Position numbers and translations under genes: made by a program | NCBI GenBank assembly: GCA_044341025.1 | Contig: JBIISM010000003.1 | Coordinates: 124,001-188,000 of the forward strand | Direction of reading: 5' to 3' | DNA length: 64,000 bases | DNA from: JABMMZ01 sp044341025 | Lineage (GTDB): Bacteria > Bacteroidota > Bacteroidia > NS11-12g > UBA955 | The notes under the pieces: generated by a model | What the model saw: only the letters and a program-made list of their open reading frames with translations | Database searches by the model: none | Told to the model about the DNA's origin: nothing | Shown: positions 9,355-17,762 of the stretch, piece by piece | Numbering within the stretch: the stretch's first letter is position 1 | Layout of the letters: every line of letters begins with the position of its first letter

Positions 9355-10239
9355 CTATAATACGTTGAGCAATTGCTCTTTGATTTTTTCTAACTCTTCT
9401 TTCATCAAAACAACTGCCTGCTGAATTGGGAAATAATACGCCTTGCTTCCCATGGTATTGATTTCTCTACCCATTTCTTGGGCAATAAAATTAAGCTTTT
9501 TTCCATTGGCGTCTTTTTCCAAACATTCGATAAAGAAATCCAAGTGGTGGTACAATCGGCTCTTTTCTTCGGCAATATCATACTTCTCTAAATAGTATAT
9601 TATTTCTTGCTCAAATCTGTTCTGATCAACACTTACATCTTCTTTGTTGTCGTTCAATGACTGCAACAATTTTCCTTTTATGCTTTCCCTTCTGGGCACT
9701 TCCTCTTTTTCAACCGTTTTTACATAGTTGCGGATTTTGTCTACGCAAGCAATTAAATACAATCCTATAGTCTTTCCTTCTTGCAATCTGAATGCATCAA
9801 AACGTTCGAAAGCTTCGTCGACACTCGATTTCACCATCATCCAATCTTCCTCGGTTGACACATTCTCTTCATATTTAATCACATCTGGGAATGCAATAAT
9901 GGTATTCATCAAATCATTGCTTTGAATATTCAATTCGGAGGCTAATGTCTGAATCTTTTCATAAAAGGATTTGGCTAATGGCAAATTCAAACTTAAATTG
10001 TCATTTAAAGAAGTCCCATTCTTTTTCTCCGCAGCAATATGAACTGAAACTGAACCTCTATTGATTTTGTTGCTTAGCACTTGTCTAAGCTCAATATCTT
10101 TGTCTTTAAAAGATTTTGGCAAACGAAGATTTAAGTCAAAAAATTTGTTGTTTAATGATTTAATTTCCGTCTTAAGTTTCCATTGTTCATTTTCGATTTC
10201 GTATGAACCGAAACCCGTCATGCTTTTGATTTGTACCAT
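9355..10239 (-). CDS. yicC: YicC-family protein (endoribonuclease-like)
   Basis: 294 residues, the family's usual length. It opens with the hallmark KSMTGFGSYEI, has the YicC N-terminal domain (about 1-155) and ends with the DUF1732 domain, including RFEQEIIYYLEKYDIAEEKS and the conserved tail FIAQEMGREINTMGSKA. E. coli YicC has been described as an endoribonuclease; whether this protein acts the same way is an inference. The start at 10239 overlaps the transporter gene by 22 bp, indicating translational coupling; ATG at 10221 (MTGFG) is an alternative. Confidence 0.92.
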   Translation of the reverse strand: MVQIKSMTGFGSYEIENEQWKLKTEIKSLNNKFFDLNLRLPKSFKDKDIELRQVLSNKINRGSVSVHIAAEKKNGTSLNDNLSLNLPLAKSFYEKIQTLASELNIQSNDLMNTIIAFPDVIKYEENVSTEEDWMMVKSSVDEAFERFDAFRLQEGKTIGLYLIACVDKIRNYVKTVEKEEVPRRESIKGKLLQSLNDNKEDVSVDQNRFEQEIIYYLEKYDIAEEKSRLYHHLDFFIECLEKDANGKKLNFIAQEMGREINTMGSKAYYFPIQQAVVLMKEELEKIKEQLLNVL

Positions 10240-11117
10240 TGTATTTTTGTTGATGTGATGAATACGCCTGCAAAAATCAACATAATTGCCAATATTTTGT
10301 GCATGCTAAGTTCATCTTTTTTAAGTAACACCGCTATAATGGCGGCTAGTATAGGTTGTAAATAAATATATGCCCCAACCAATGCTGGTCCGGCTTTTAA
10401 AATCGCGAAGGCATTTAATAGATAAGTGACAAAGGTGGTAAATACAATAATGAACAATACCTCGATTATTATCTTTGCATCCATCAATGCAAACTTTGCT
10501 TCGCTTAATTCGCCTATTCCAAATGGAAAAACCAATATTGCACCTATTAGAAAGGTATACTTTGATACAGTCAAGGTATGGTAATGAACCAATAACTTTT
10601 TTACTAAAACCAAATATGCGGCATACGAAATGGCATTTAATACAATTAAAATATCGCCCGGCAAAGTATCACCTGAAAAACTGAATGTTCTTCCAGCCAT
10701 TAAAACCAAACAACCAACACTGGCCAATAAAACCCCAAGAAACTGTGCTAGCAACAATTTCTGTTTATTGATCACAACATTTAATACCAATACGAAAATG
10801 GGTGTTGCCAACATTAAGACTGCTCCATTAATTGGGGTAGTAATCTCTAGTCCTTTAAAAAACATCAACATATTGGCTGCTACGCCAAAGACACTACAGG
10901 CAAATATTCTTAGCCCGTGTGCTTTCCAATCTATCTTTTCACTTTTAATGGCCAGCGAGGCAATCAAAAATAAAAATGCAGCACCAGATACCCTGAGTAC
11001 AATAAATCCAAATCCTTGCAAGTAAAAAGGCATAATATCCTTTACCAAACTAAACGTTATAGCATAGATAAATGATACGGTGAAAAGTGCAAAGTGAACG
11101 CTAAAATTTTTATTCAA
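10218..11117 (-). CDS. EamA-family (DMT) transporter
   Basis: 299 residues with ten predicted transmembrane helices arranged as two EamA repeats (about 5-135 and 150-290), typical of drug/metabolite transporter superfamily exporters. Examples of helices are FSVHFALFTVSFIYAITFSL and LVGAYIYLQPILAAIIAVLL; the latter is the conserved penultimate helix. The gene starts with TTG at 11117: no ATG occurs before the second helix and the first helix would be lost otherwise. It is 11 bp downstream of the SDR gene and overlaps yicC. The substrate cannot be predicted. Confidence 0.88.
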   Translation of the reverse strand: MNKNFSVHFALFTVSFIYAITFSLVKDIMPFYLQGFGFIVLRVSGAAFLFLIASLAIKSEKIDWKAHGLRIFACSVFGVAANMLMFFKGLEITTPINGAVLMLATPIFVLVLNVVINKQKLLLAQFLGVLLASVGCLVLMAGRTFSFSGDTLPGDILIVLNAISYAAYLVLVKKLLVHYHTLTVSKYTFLIGAILVFPFGIGELSEAKFALMDAKIIIEVLFIIVFTTFVTYLLNAFAILKAGPALVGAYIYLQPILAAIIAVLLKKDELSMHKILAIMLIFAGVFITSTKIQWYKSKA

Positions 11118-11128
11118 GATGTAAGTGT

Positions 11129-11893
11129 CTAAGCCTTTCTATGAATCACGCCTGCCATTGGTTGAGCCGTTGGCATAATGGTCATTTCATTGATGTTTAC
11201 ATGTTCCGGTCTATTGAGCATAAACCAAACACCTTCTGCAACATCCTCGGCAATTAAATTTTCAAATCCTTTGTAAACAGTTGCAGCTCTCTCGGCATCG
11301 CCTTCAAAACGAACCAATGAAAACTCAGTCTCCACAGCTCCAGGATGTATTGCAGATACCTTAATTGGATATTTGCTTAAATCCAAACGCATGCTTCTGT
11401 TTAAAGCATCAACAGCGTGTTTGGTTGCGCAGTATACATTGCCATTGGCATACACTTCTTTTCCAGCTATACTGCCGACATTTACAATATGGCCTTTGCC
11501 CTGTTTAATCATTAATGGAACCAGGTATTTTGTTACATACAATAGACCTTTAATATTTGTGTCAATCATGGTGTCCCAATGTCTGAAATCTCCGTCCTCA
11601 ATAGAGGATAAACCCATGGCCAAACCAGCATTGTTTATTAAAACACTTATTTGGTTCCAAGGACTTTCCAAAGAATTCACAAAGGCTTCAACCTCATTCC
11701 TATTACGCACGTCAAAAACCGCAACCTTACAAGGAACCTGGTACTTAGATTCAATTTCACTTTTTACCTGCTCTAATCGTTCTTCTCTGCGACCACTTAG
11801 TATTAATCCGTAACCATTTTTGGCCAAAATCATGGCACAGGCTTTTCCGATGCCTGAACTTGCTCCCGTTATCAACGCATATTCGGTATTCAT
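11129..11893 (-). CDS. SDR-family NAD(P)-dependent oxidoreductase (YdfG-like)
   Basis: 254 residues, classical short-chain dehydrogenase. The cofactor glycine motif is TGASSGIGKA (about 8-17), with an Arg-rich GRREERL after the second strand that suggests NADP(H). NNAG is at about 88-91, and the catalytic Ser (NVGSIAG) and YCATK lie near 140-158. The tail resembles YdfG-type enzymes that act on hydroxy acids such as serine or 3-hydroxypropionate, but substrate assignment is inference. It is the first gene of a five-gene minus-strand operon and has a -7 box 10 nt upstream. Confidence 0.9.
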   Translation of the reverse strand: MNTEYALITGASSGIGKACAMILAKNGYGLILSGRREERLEQVKSEIESKYQVPCKVAVFDVRNRNEVEAFVNSLESPWNQISVLINNAGLAMGLSSIEDGDFRHWDTMIDTNIKGLLYVTKYLVPLMIKQGKGHIVNVGSIAGKEVYANGNVYCATKHAVDALNRSMRLDLSKYPIKVSAIHPGAVETEFSLVRFEGDAERAATVYKGFENLIAEDVAEGVWFMLNRPEHVNINEMTIMPTAQPMAGVIHRKA

Positions 11894-11903
11894 AAATTAA
11901 ATG

Positions 11904-11911
11904 CAAAAATA
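11904..11911 (-). promoter_or_regulatory. TAnnTTTG -7 box for the SDR operon
   Basis: Minus strand TATTTTTG, ending 10 nt before the ATG of the SDR gene. A TTTG further upstream (11938-11941) could serve as the -33 element with 25 or 26 nt spacing, slightly long. It faces the RNase Z gene, so the two transcripts diverge from this gap. Confidence 0.55.
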
Positions 11912-11967
11912 GGTAAATCTTTTTGGGGGCTAGAGGCAAATTTATTGTATTATCGTGGAGAGAAAAC

Positions 11968-12894
11968 ATGAATCCGGAACTGTATATCCTTGGATCTAGC
12001 AGCGCTACCCCAACAAGAGAGCGCCACCCGAGTGCACAAATATTAAAAATCGAAAGTGAGAAAATCCTAATAGATTGTGGGGAAGGCACACAATCTCAAA
12101 TGATAAAATTTGGCATAAGGCATACAGGCATTAACACCATTTGTATAAGCCATTTACACGGTGACCACTATTTTGGATTGATTGGATTAATTTCAACCAT
12201 GAGTTTAATGGGAAGAGCCCAAAGACTAACTTTAATTGGCCCTCCGGGACTCAAACAAATTATAGAACTCCAAATAGAACAAGGTGGCATGTCTTTAAGA
12301 TTTGAATTGATTTTCATAGACACAAGAATGGATACATCTGAAAAAATTTACGAATCTGATGTTTTCGAAATCAAGACCTTTCCATTAAAACACCGAATTC
12401 ATTGCACTGGATTTGTTATTGCGGAAAAGAAAAAAGAACGCAATTTGAATATTGAATGTGCTAAAGAATTTAACGTCCCTATAAGTGCATATAAAGAAAT
12501 TAAATTAGGCGCAAATTTTACCAATGAAAACGGCCAAATCATCGCCAATGAGATATTAACGTTTGACCCTCCTGCACCCAGAACATTCGCCTACTGCTCC
12601 GACACAATTTTCGATCCCAGTATTGTAGAATTTATTAAAGATTGTACTTTGCTGTACCACGAAGCTACTTATATGAAAAATATGGAAGACCGGGCAGAAT
12701 TATACTTTCATAGCACGGCCGAACAAGCGGCTAAAATAGCTAAGCTTGCAAACGCAGGACATTTAGTCATTGGTCATTTTTCTTCCCGCTACGAACACCT
12801 TGGACCTCTGTTGGAAGAGGCTAAATCGGTTTTTTCTAAAACGTCTTTGGCAATTGAGGGCGAAAAGCACAATGTCAAAATCCACAACAATTAA
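11968..12894 (+). CDS. rnz: Ribonuclease Z (tRNA 3' processing)
   Basis: 308 residues from ATG 11968. It is a metallo-beta-lactamase fold protein of the short RNase Z type. The zinc motif HLHGDHYFGL is at about 60-69, the early LGSSSATPT and DCGEGTQ motifs are typical of the family, and the late motifs AYCSDT, YHEATY and GHFSSRY supply the remaining ligands. It removes the 3' trailer from tRNA precursors, which fits the initiator tRNA gene in this window having no encoded CCA. I preferred ATG 11968, preceded by GGAGAG, over an in-frame TTG at 11923. It diverges from the SDR gene. Confidence 0.94.
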   Translation: MNPELYILGSSSATPTRERHPSAQILKIESEKILIDCGEGTQSQMIKFGIRHTGINTICISHLHGDHYFGLIGLISTMSLMGRAQRLTLIGPPGLKQIIELQIEQGGMSLRFELIFIDTRMDTSEKIYESDVFEIKTFPLKHRIHCTGFVIAEKKKERNLNIECAKEFNVPISAYKEIKLGANFTNENGQIIANEILTFDPPAPRTFAYCSDTIFDPSIVEFIKDCTLLYHEATYMKNMEDRAELYFHSTAEQAAKIAKLANAGHLVIGHFSSRYEHLGPLLEEAKSVFSKTSLAIEGEKHNVKIHNN

Positions 12895-12912
12895 ATTCAA
12901 ATAAGAGTCTCT

Positions 12913-12943
12913 TTGGCGCTTGGCTAAAATAGTAGTAATTTTG
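12913..12943 (+). promoter_or_regulatory. Promoter for the DUF6913-dapA operon
   Basis: A -33 TTG (12913-12915, within TTTGGC) and a -7 TAATTTTG (12936-12943) are separated by 20 nt, inside the usual Bacteroidota range. The box ends 17 nt before the TTG start at 12961. Confidence 0.6.
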
Positions 12944-12960
12944 ACTTTTCTTTTAAACCC

Positions 12961-13479
12961 TTGAAACCTGCAGCACTCATCAAAAAATCTAAGCAGTTAA
13001 AAATTGCAAGAAGCGTTATGCCTTATGAACAGGTGCAAAGCGTGCTGTTAATTTGGGATGCCAGTCAAAGCAGAACTGACATCGAAGAATTAAAAATATT
13101 TGGTCATGAGCTGCGTAAAAGTGGCAAAAACATCACTTTCTTAAGTTTTCATCCCATCAAAAAACTAAGTGCAGATATGCAACCTAACGAGTTGCATAAA
13201 CTTTGTTGCAAGTCAGATTTTAATTTTTTCGGGGTGCCTAAAAGCAAAAATTTAAAAGACCTGTTAAACCAACCCTTCGATCTTTTTATAAATGCATGTC
13301 TAACTGAAAATAATTTTTTAAAGACCATTGCAACCTTCACAAAATCAAAATTTAGAATCGGTCCATACCTCGACCAAAAGGATACAAATTTTTACGAATT
13401 ATTGATTAAACCCAATGGGGCAAACCCTTGCGAAAACTACCTGATTGAAACAGGTCGTTACTTGCGTAAAATTATATAA
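12961..13479 (+). CDS. DUF6913-like protein of unknown function
   Basis: 172 residues. Relatives in Bacteroidota often sit beside dapA, as here (6 bp upstream of it). The fold looks like alternating beta/alpha: VLLIWDASQ, ITFLSFHPI, DLFINACL and FRIGPYLDQK. The start is TTG at 12961; an ATG at 13018 would remove the basic N-terminal segment (KPAALIKKSKQLKIARS) that family members usually carry ahead of the first strand. The promoter box 17 nt upstream supports the TTG. No catalytic motif is visible and the function is unknown; the constant partnership with dapA hints at lysine or cell-wall metabolism. Confidence 0.75.
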   Translation: MKPAALIKKSKQLKIARSVMPYEQVQSVLLIWDASQSRTDIEELKIFGHELRKSGKNITFLSFHPIKKLSADMQPNELHKLCCKSDFNFFGVPKSKNLKDLLNQPFDLFINACLTENNFLKTIATFTKSKFRIGPYLDQKDTNFYELLIKPNGANPCENYLIETGRYLRKII

Positions 13480-13485
13480 TAAAAC

Positions 13486-14370
13486 ATGGCACATTCAATT
13501 TCACAACAATTTAAAGGCACTGGTGTTGCCCTTATAACTCCCTTCAATAACGACTACAGCATTAACTTTGATGCTTTAAAGAAACTTGTTAGGCATCAAA
13601 TAGATGGTGGCACCAATTACTTGGTTATTTTAGGAACAACTGGCGAAAGCACCACGGTTAGTAAGTCGGAAAAACAATCCATTTTGGATTGCATCAGAAC
13701 TGAAAATAATGGAAAATTACCTCTTGTACTTGGGGTTGGCGGAAACAATACTTTAGAAGTTGCTGAAACACTAAAAAACCAAGATTTCGATGGCATTTCT
13801 GCGGTATTAAGTGTTAGTCCGTATTACAACAAACCAAATCAAAAAGGCATAGTCCAGCACTACAAATACCTTGCAGATGCCTCTCCATTGCCAATCATAC
13901 TTTACAATGTACCAGGCAGAACCGGCAGCAATGTAGGCGTAGAAGCAACCTTAGAATTGGCCGAGCATCAAAATGTTTTAGGTACCAAAGAAGCCAGCGG
14001 AAATTTTTCACAGTGCATGGAAATTATCAAACACAAACCGGCTAATTTCTCAGTGATTAGCGGTGATGATGCTTTTACACTTCCTTTTATTTCAATGGGA
14101 ATGGATGGTGTTATTAGTGTTATTGCAAATGCGTATCCTAAAGAATTTAGCACCTTAATTCAATTGGCTTTAGAAAGTAAATTTGAAGCAGCCCGCGAAT
14201 TGCATTATAAATTATTGGATGCAATGAATGTGATTTTTGCTGATGGCAGCCCCGGTGGAATAAAAGTAATCCTTGAAGCTTTGGGAATTTGCGGCACAAC
14301 TGTGCGCATGCCTTTGCATGATGTTAGTGATAGCGTGCACCAGCAATTGCTGAATGCGATGTTGAAATAA
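13486..14370 (+). CDS. dapA: 4-hydroxy-tetrahydrodipicolinate synthase
   Basis: 294 residues, normal length. It condenses pyruvate and aspartate semialdehyde in the lysine/diaminopimelate pathway. Signature motifs are present: GTTGESTTV (about 46-54), SPYYNKPNQKG with the catalytic Tyr, ILYNVPGRTGSN, and the Schiff-base Lys in GTKEASGN. GDDAFTL and DGVISV follow at the usual spacing. It is the second gene of an operon with the DUF6913 gene and is followed by a strong terminator. Confidence 0.97.
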   Translation: MAHSISQQFKGTGVALITPFNNDYSINFDALKKLVRHQIDGGTNYLVILGTTGESTTVSKSEKQSILDCIRTENNGKLPLVLGVGGNNTLEVAETLKNQDFDGISAVLSVSPYYNKPNQKGIVQHYKYLADASPLPIILYNVPGRTGSNVGVEATLELAEHQNVLGTKEASGNFSQCMEIIKHKPANFSVISGDDAFTLPFISMGMDGVISVIANAYPKEFSTLIQLALESKFEAARELHYKLLDAMNVIFADGSPGGIKVILEALGICGTTVRMPLHDVSDSVHQQLLNAMLK

Positions 14371-14394
14371 GCTTTATACAAAAACTCTTTACAT

Positions 14395-14426
14395 AAAAAA
14401 TGCCCAGACTGGTCTGGGCATTTTTT
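14395..14426. terminator. Bidirectional intrinsic terminator after dapA
   Basis: A perfect inverted repeat: arm TGCCCAGAC (14401-14409), 2-nt centre, arm GTCTGGGCA (14412-14420), flanked by six A and six T. It can terminate dapA on the plus strand. It also lies about 100 bp past the DUF1573 stop on the minus strand. Confidence 0.9.
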
Positions 14427-14525
14427 ATGTCATATATTTATCTGACCAAAAATTAAAATAGATTACGCGCCTAAGGTTCCACAAACCAGAGCTAATACGG
14501 CGTTTAAAAATGTTTTTTTATGAAT

Positions 14526-15617
14526 CTATGTGGTGATATCTATTACTATTTTTATTCTTATTTCGGGATTGCTGGGGTCGTTGGTATACACTGTAATATA
14601 CTTGGTATGCGAAGCAATAGATTGGTTTACGGTGTCAATGGTTAAAACCAATTGTAAGCTTTCGCCGGCTTCTAAAATCTGTTTTGCAATTTTATAAGTA
14701 ATACATGAACAATTGGGCAAAATGGAATGCAATTTTAATTGCGATTTCCCCGTATTGCTAATGTTGATGGTATATGAAAACTTTTCTCCCGCTGTATGCT
14801 TTCCCAAATCAACTAGGCCCCTCGGGTCCATTTTAATTGCAGGTGCATTCTTCAATTCCTTTTTGCTCAACTTGGAAAAATCCTCTTTTAAATTGGCATG
14901 AACATGAAGGATCTTTGTTGATCCATTTGGATCGTCTGTTATCAAACCAAACCGTCTTCTTATTTCTCCGTAAGGACCCAATTTACTTGCATCCACGGTA
15001 ATTGTAATGACAATCGAATCGTTAGAATCAATTAAACTATCGCCAATATTTACAGAAATATATTCAGGGGTTTCAACCTCGTAAATGCGAATTGGGTATC
15101 CCATATAGTTAAAGGCTTTGTATTTGAATACCCGCTTTTCTGTGTTTAATAAAGTATTCAACTCCGCCATGGTGGTCGTAAAGGCTAAATTAGAATACGT
15201 TGTTGAATAATCACTAGGTCTGTTGGCCAAATTTGCTTCTGGTATTACATAACCCGTAATCATTAAGCTTTGAAACAAATCGGTGTTGTTGTTAAAATAC
15301 ACAAAAACATTTTTATGAAATTCACCCCCTCTTCCACGTGTACCATATATGGCTTTAACATATCCTGTATCGCCTGGTTGAATGGTATCTTTTACATACT
15401 CAGGTGTGGTACAACCGCAACTGGTTTCAACTTTAGAAATCCAAATTGGTTTGTTGCTAATGTTTCTAAAACTAAAAACAGCAATTGCATTTTCACTTTC
15501 TTCTTTTACATTACCAAATTCATATAGCAGTTTTTTAAACTTAACAGTCGTATTAATCTGCGCAATTAACATAGGCTGCAAACCCATTAAAAGCAAAACA
15601 AGGCCAATTTTTCTCAT
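14526..15617 (-). CDS. Secreted protein with two DUF1573 domains
   Basis: 363 residues from ATG 15617 (an ATG at 15641 would add eight residues before the signal peptide). The signal peptide ends at about QPMLIAQ. Two DUF1573-type immunoglobulin-like domains are present, at about 25-120 (YEFGNVKEESENAIAVFSFR and ETSCGCTTPEY) and 255-360 (VDLGKHTAGEKFSYTINISN and LPNCSCITYKI). The SCGC and NCSC motifs are the conserved CxC of this family. Function is unknown; such proteins are abundant in Bacteroidota and are predicted to be periplasmic or surface exposed. It diverges from ruvB. Confidence 0.85.
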   Translation of the reverse strand: MRKIGLVLLLMGLQPMLIAQINTTVKFKKLLYEFGNVKEESENAIAVFSFRNISNKPIWISKVETSCGCTTPEYVKDTIQPGDTGYVKAIYGTRGRGGEFHKNVFVYFNNNTDLFQSLMITGYVIPEANLANRPSDYSTTYSNLAFTTTMAELNTLLNTEKRVFKYKAFNYMGYPIRIYEVETPEYISVNIGDSLIDSNDSIVITITVDASKLGPYGEIRRRFGLITDDPNGSTKILHVHANLKEDFSKLSKKELKNAPAIKMDPRGLVDLGKHTAGEKFSYTINISNTGKSQLKLHSILPNCSCITYKIAKQILEAGESLQLVLTIDTVNQSIASHTKYITVYTNDPSNPEIRIKIVIDITT

Positions 15618-15695
15618 ATTTATTATTCCTTCAAATTTCATACAAATTTTAACCTTAAGAGCAATAATTTTTTCAAAAGGTTGCTTATTCCTGAA

Positions 15696-15703
15696 TATCT
15701 TTG
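15696..15703 (+). promoter_or_regulatory. TAnnTTTG -7 box for ruvB
   Basis: TATCTTTG ending 7 nt before the ruvB ATG. Transcription would be expected to start within a few bases of the start codon. Confidence 0.55.
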
Positions 15704-15710
15704 CAAAACA

Positions 15711-16736
15711 ATGCTGAATAAAAACCTCGATGCGGATGCTGACAAATTAAGTCAAACTGACAGAGACATAGAAAAAGTGTTGCGCCCTGCTCAATTCGAT
15801 GACTTTGCAGGACAAGACAAAATATTGGACAATTTAAAAGTCTTTGTAAAAGCAGCTGTCCAACGTGGAGAAGCGCTCGACCATGTTTTGTTGCACGGAC
15901 CTCCTGGCCTTGGCAAAACCACCTTGGCCAACATTATTGCCAACGAATTGCAAAGCAACATTAAAATCACCAGTGGACCGGTACTCGAAAAACCAGGTGA
16001 TTTGGCTGGCTTGCTAACCAACTTAGAGGAAGGCGATGTCTTGTTTATTGACGAAATACACCGCTTAAGTCCGGTAGTTGAAGAATATTTATATTCAGCT
16101 ATGGAAGACTATAAAATTGACATCGTTTTAGACAGTGGCCCAAGCGCTCGATCGGTTCAAATTAGTTTGGCACCATTTACCCTAGTAGGTGCCACCACGC
16201 GTTCAGGATTATTAACCTCTCCACTGCGCGCAAGGTTTGGAATTACAAACAGACTAGAGTATTACAACACCGACCTTTTGGCGAAAATAGTTACCCGTTC
16301 TGCGGGCATTGTTAAAGTTCCAATTGCAAATGAAGCGGCTTATGAAATTGCAAGACGAAGCAGAGGAACCCCAAGGATTGCAAATGCTTTGTTAAGAAGA
16401 ACCCGCGACTTTGCTCAAATCAAAGGCAATGGCGAAATTACTATAGAAATAGCCAAATATGCCTTAGAAGCTCTAAATGTTGATGCCAATGGGCTTGACG
16501 AAATGGATAACCGCATTTTAAGCACGATAATCGATAAGTTCAAAGGTGGTCCAGTTGGAATCAGCACCATCGCAACTGCAGTAGGCGAAGAAGCTGGAAC
16601 TATAGAAGAAGTGTATGAACCTTTCTTAATTCAAGAAGGTTATTTAATGAGGACGGCTAGAGGAAGAGAAGCCACAGAATTAGCCTTCAAACATCTTGGT
16701 AGACTTCCTTTCAGCAAAGGACACGAATTGTTCTAA
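15711..16736 (+). CDS. ruvB: Holliday junction branch migration ATPase RuvB
   Basis: 341 residues from ATG 15711; the in-frame TTG at 15681 lies upstream of the -7 box and is rejected. It is a AAA+ motor that drives branch migration with RuvA. Motifs are FDDFAGQDKI near the N-terminus, Walker A GPPGLGKTTLA (about 60-70), Walker B LFIDEIHRL, sensor 1 VGATTRSGLL with arginine finger nearby, and the C-terminal winged helix RTARGREAT. The length matches the family. Its stop overlaps the stop region of the convergent nucleosidase gene by 4 bp. Confidence 0.97.
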   Translation: MLNKNLDADADKLSQTDRDIEKVLRPAQFDDFAGQDKILDNLKVFVKAAVQRGEALDHVLLHGPPGLGKTTLANIIANELQSNIKITSGPVLEKPGDLAGLLTNLEEGDVLFIDEIHRLSPVVEEYLYSAMEDYKIDIVLDSGPSARSVQISLAPFTLVGATTRSGLLTSPLRARFGITNRLEYYNTDLLAKIVTRSAGIVKVPIANEAAYEIARRSRGTPRIANALLRRTRDFAQIKGNGEITIEIAKYALEALNVDANGLDEMDNRILSTIIDKFKGGPVGISTIATAVGEEAGTIEEVYEPFLIQEGYLMRTARGREATELAFKHLGRLPFSKGHELF

Positions 16737-17284
16737 AAGTACTGAGATTTAAATTTCTCAAAAGAAATTCTACAATTCTCAACCCAATGGCTGTGGTCTC
16801 CATCATCTGAAACCCATTTGTAGGCAGAAAATTTTACACCAAACTTTCTACAAGCCTTTGCCATGGCATAGCATTCCATATCAAATACAGAATTTGATTT
16901 TATACCCTGTAAATATTCCTTCGAATATTTCTCACCTTGATTTTGGTCGTAAAAATAATCAGTTGAAAAACATGAAAAAGTCGAAACCCCATCAATTTCA
17001 ATAAACGGTTCTGCGGGTTCAAATGGCGATAGTCCATAACCGCAAATTGGTCTCACATCAATATCCTGATACACCTTTCCAATTTTTAATATCTCGCCAT
17101 ATTGGTGATTTAATGAGCCGCATGAACCAATATTTATTATCTCAGTAAATCCCTTTTGAATACACTCAAAAACACCAATCGCAGCATTCAATTTTCCTAC
17201 CCCACAAACAAGCACAGGAATGCCGTTTACAGCTTCAGCATGGTTTAATTCTTCACCTACTGCAACCAGAAATACTTTACTCAT
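16733..17284 (-). CDS. Nucleosidase/phosphorylase-superfamily protein (MTA/SAH nucleosidase-like)
   Basis: 183 residues, shorter than standard MTA/SAH nucleosidases (about 230). The purine-nucleoside phosphorylase fold is visible: VLVCGVGKLNAAIGV, INIGSCGSL, then the ribose-binding Met-Glu region VFDMECYAMAKAC, and a late Asp in VSDDGD that matches the base-contacting acid. It overlaps apt by 8 bp, so a product of adenine that APRT then salvages is a sensible reading, but hydrolysis of another purine nucleoside cannot be excluded. The 3' end overlaps ruvB by 4 bp. Confidence 0.75.
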   Translation of the reverse strand: MSKVFLVAVGEELNHAEAVNGIPVLVCGVGKLNAAIGVFECIQKGFTEIINIGSCGSLNHQYGEILKIGKVYQDIDVRPICGYGLSPFEPAEPFIEIDGVSTFSCFSTDYFYDQNQGEKYSKEYLQGIKSNSVFDMECYAMAKACRKFGVKFSAYKWVSDDGDHSHWVENCRISFEKFKSQYF

Positions 17285-17762
17285 ACTCGATTAAACTTTT
17301 TATTGACAACTCTGAATTCAAAAATTTCAAATTGATCAGCACCAATTTATCTGTTACATTATAACCTGCATTCAAGGCCAATTGCTCTGCTGCATTCATG
17401 GTTCCGCCTGTGGCAAGAACATCGTCAACAATTACTGCTGTGCCTTCTCCTTGTTTAATTTCTAAAGTATCCGTGCCGTATTCGAGCTGGTATTCTAAAG
17501 CAATTTTAGGTGGTGGTAATTTTCCTTTTTTTCGGCATAAAACCAAGCCGCCACCATAATGCATTGATAAGGCCGAGGCAAAAATAAATCCTCTAGATTC
17601 AATGCCAATCCAATAATCTGGAATCTCTACCTTTTCACCCATCAATTTTATCGCATCTTTAAAATATTTAGACTTTAAAAGTTGGCTGATGTCTTTAAAA
17701 TTTACACCTAGAATTGGAAAATCTGCGACATCAACTATTTCATTTTTTATGTTCTCTAACAT
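17277..17762 (-). CDS. apt: Adenine phosphoribosyltransferase
   Basis: 161 residues. It converts adenine plus PRPP to AMP. The PRPP-binding motif VIVDDVLATGGTMNAAE is at about 109-125 and the family motif GIESRGFIFASAL is at about 53-65. The N-terminus (IKNEIVDVADFPILGVNFKD) is the usual APRT opening. It starts at the base after the waaA stop codon and overlaps the nucleosidase gene, so waaA, apt and the nucleosidase are co-transcribed. It is slightly shorter than typical (about 170-180). Confidence 0.95.
   Translation of the reverse strand: MLENIKNEIVDVADFPILGVNFKDISQLLKSKYFKDAIKLMGEKVEIPDYWIGIESRGFIFASALSMHYGGGLVLCRKKGKLPPPKIALEYQLEYGTDTLEIKQGEGTAVIVDDVLATGGTMNAAEQLALNAGYNVTDKLVLINLKFLNSELSIKSLIEYE

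Noticed and set aside
11757..12089. 110-codon minus-strand frame across the SDR/RNase Z divergent gap
   Set aside because: It overlaps the start regions and promoters of two clear genes and shows no domain. A shadow frame.
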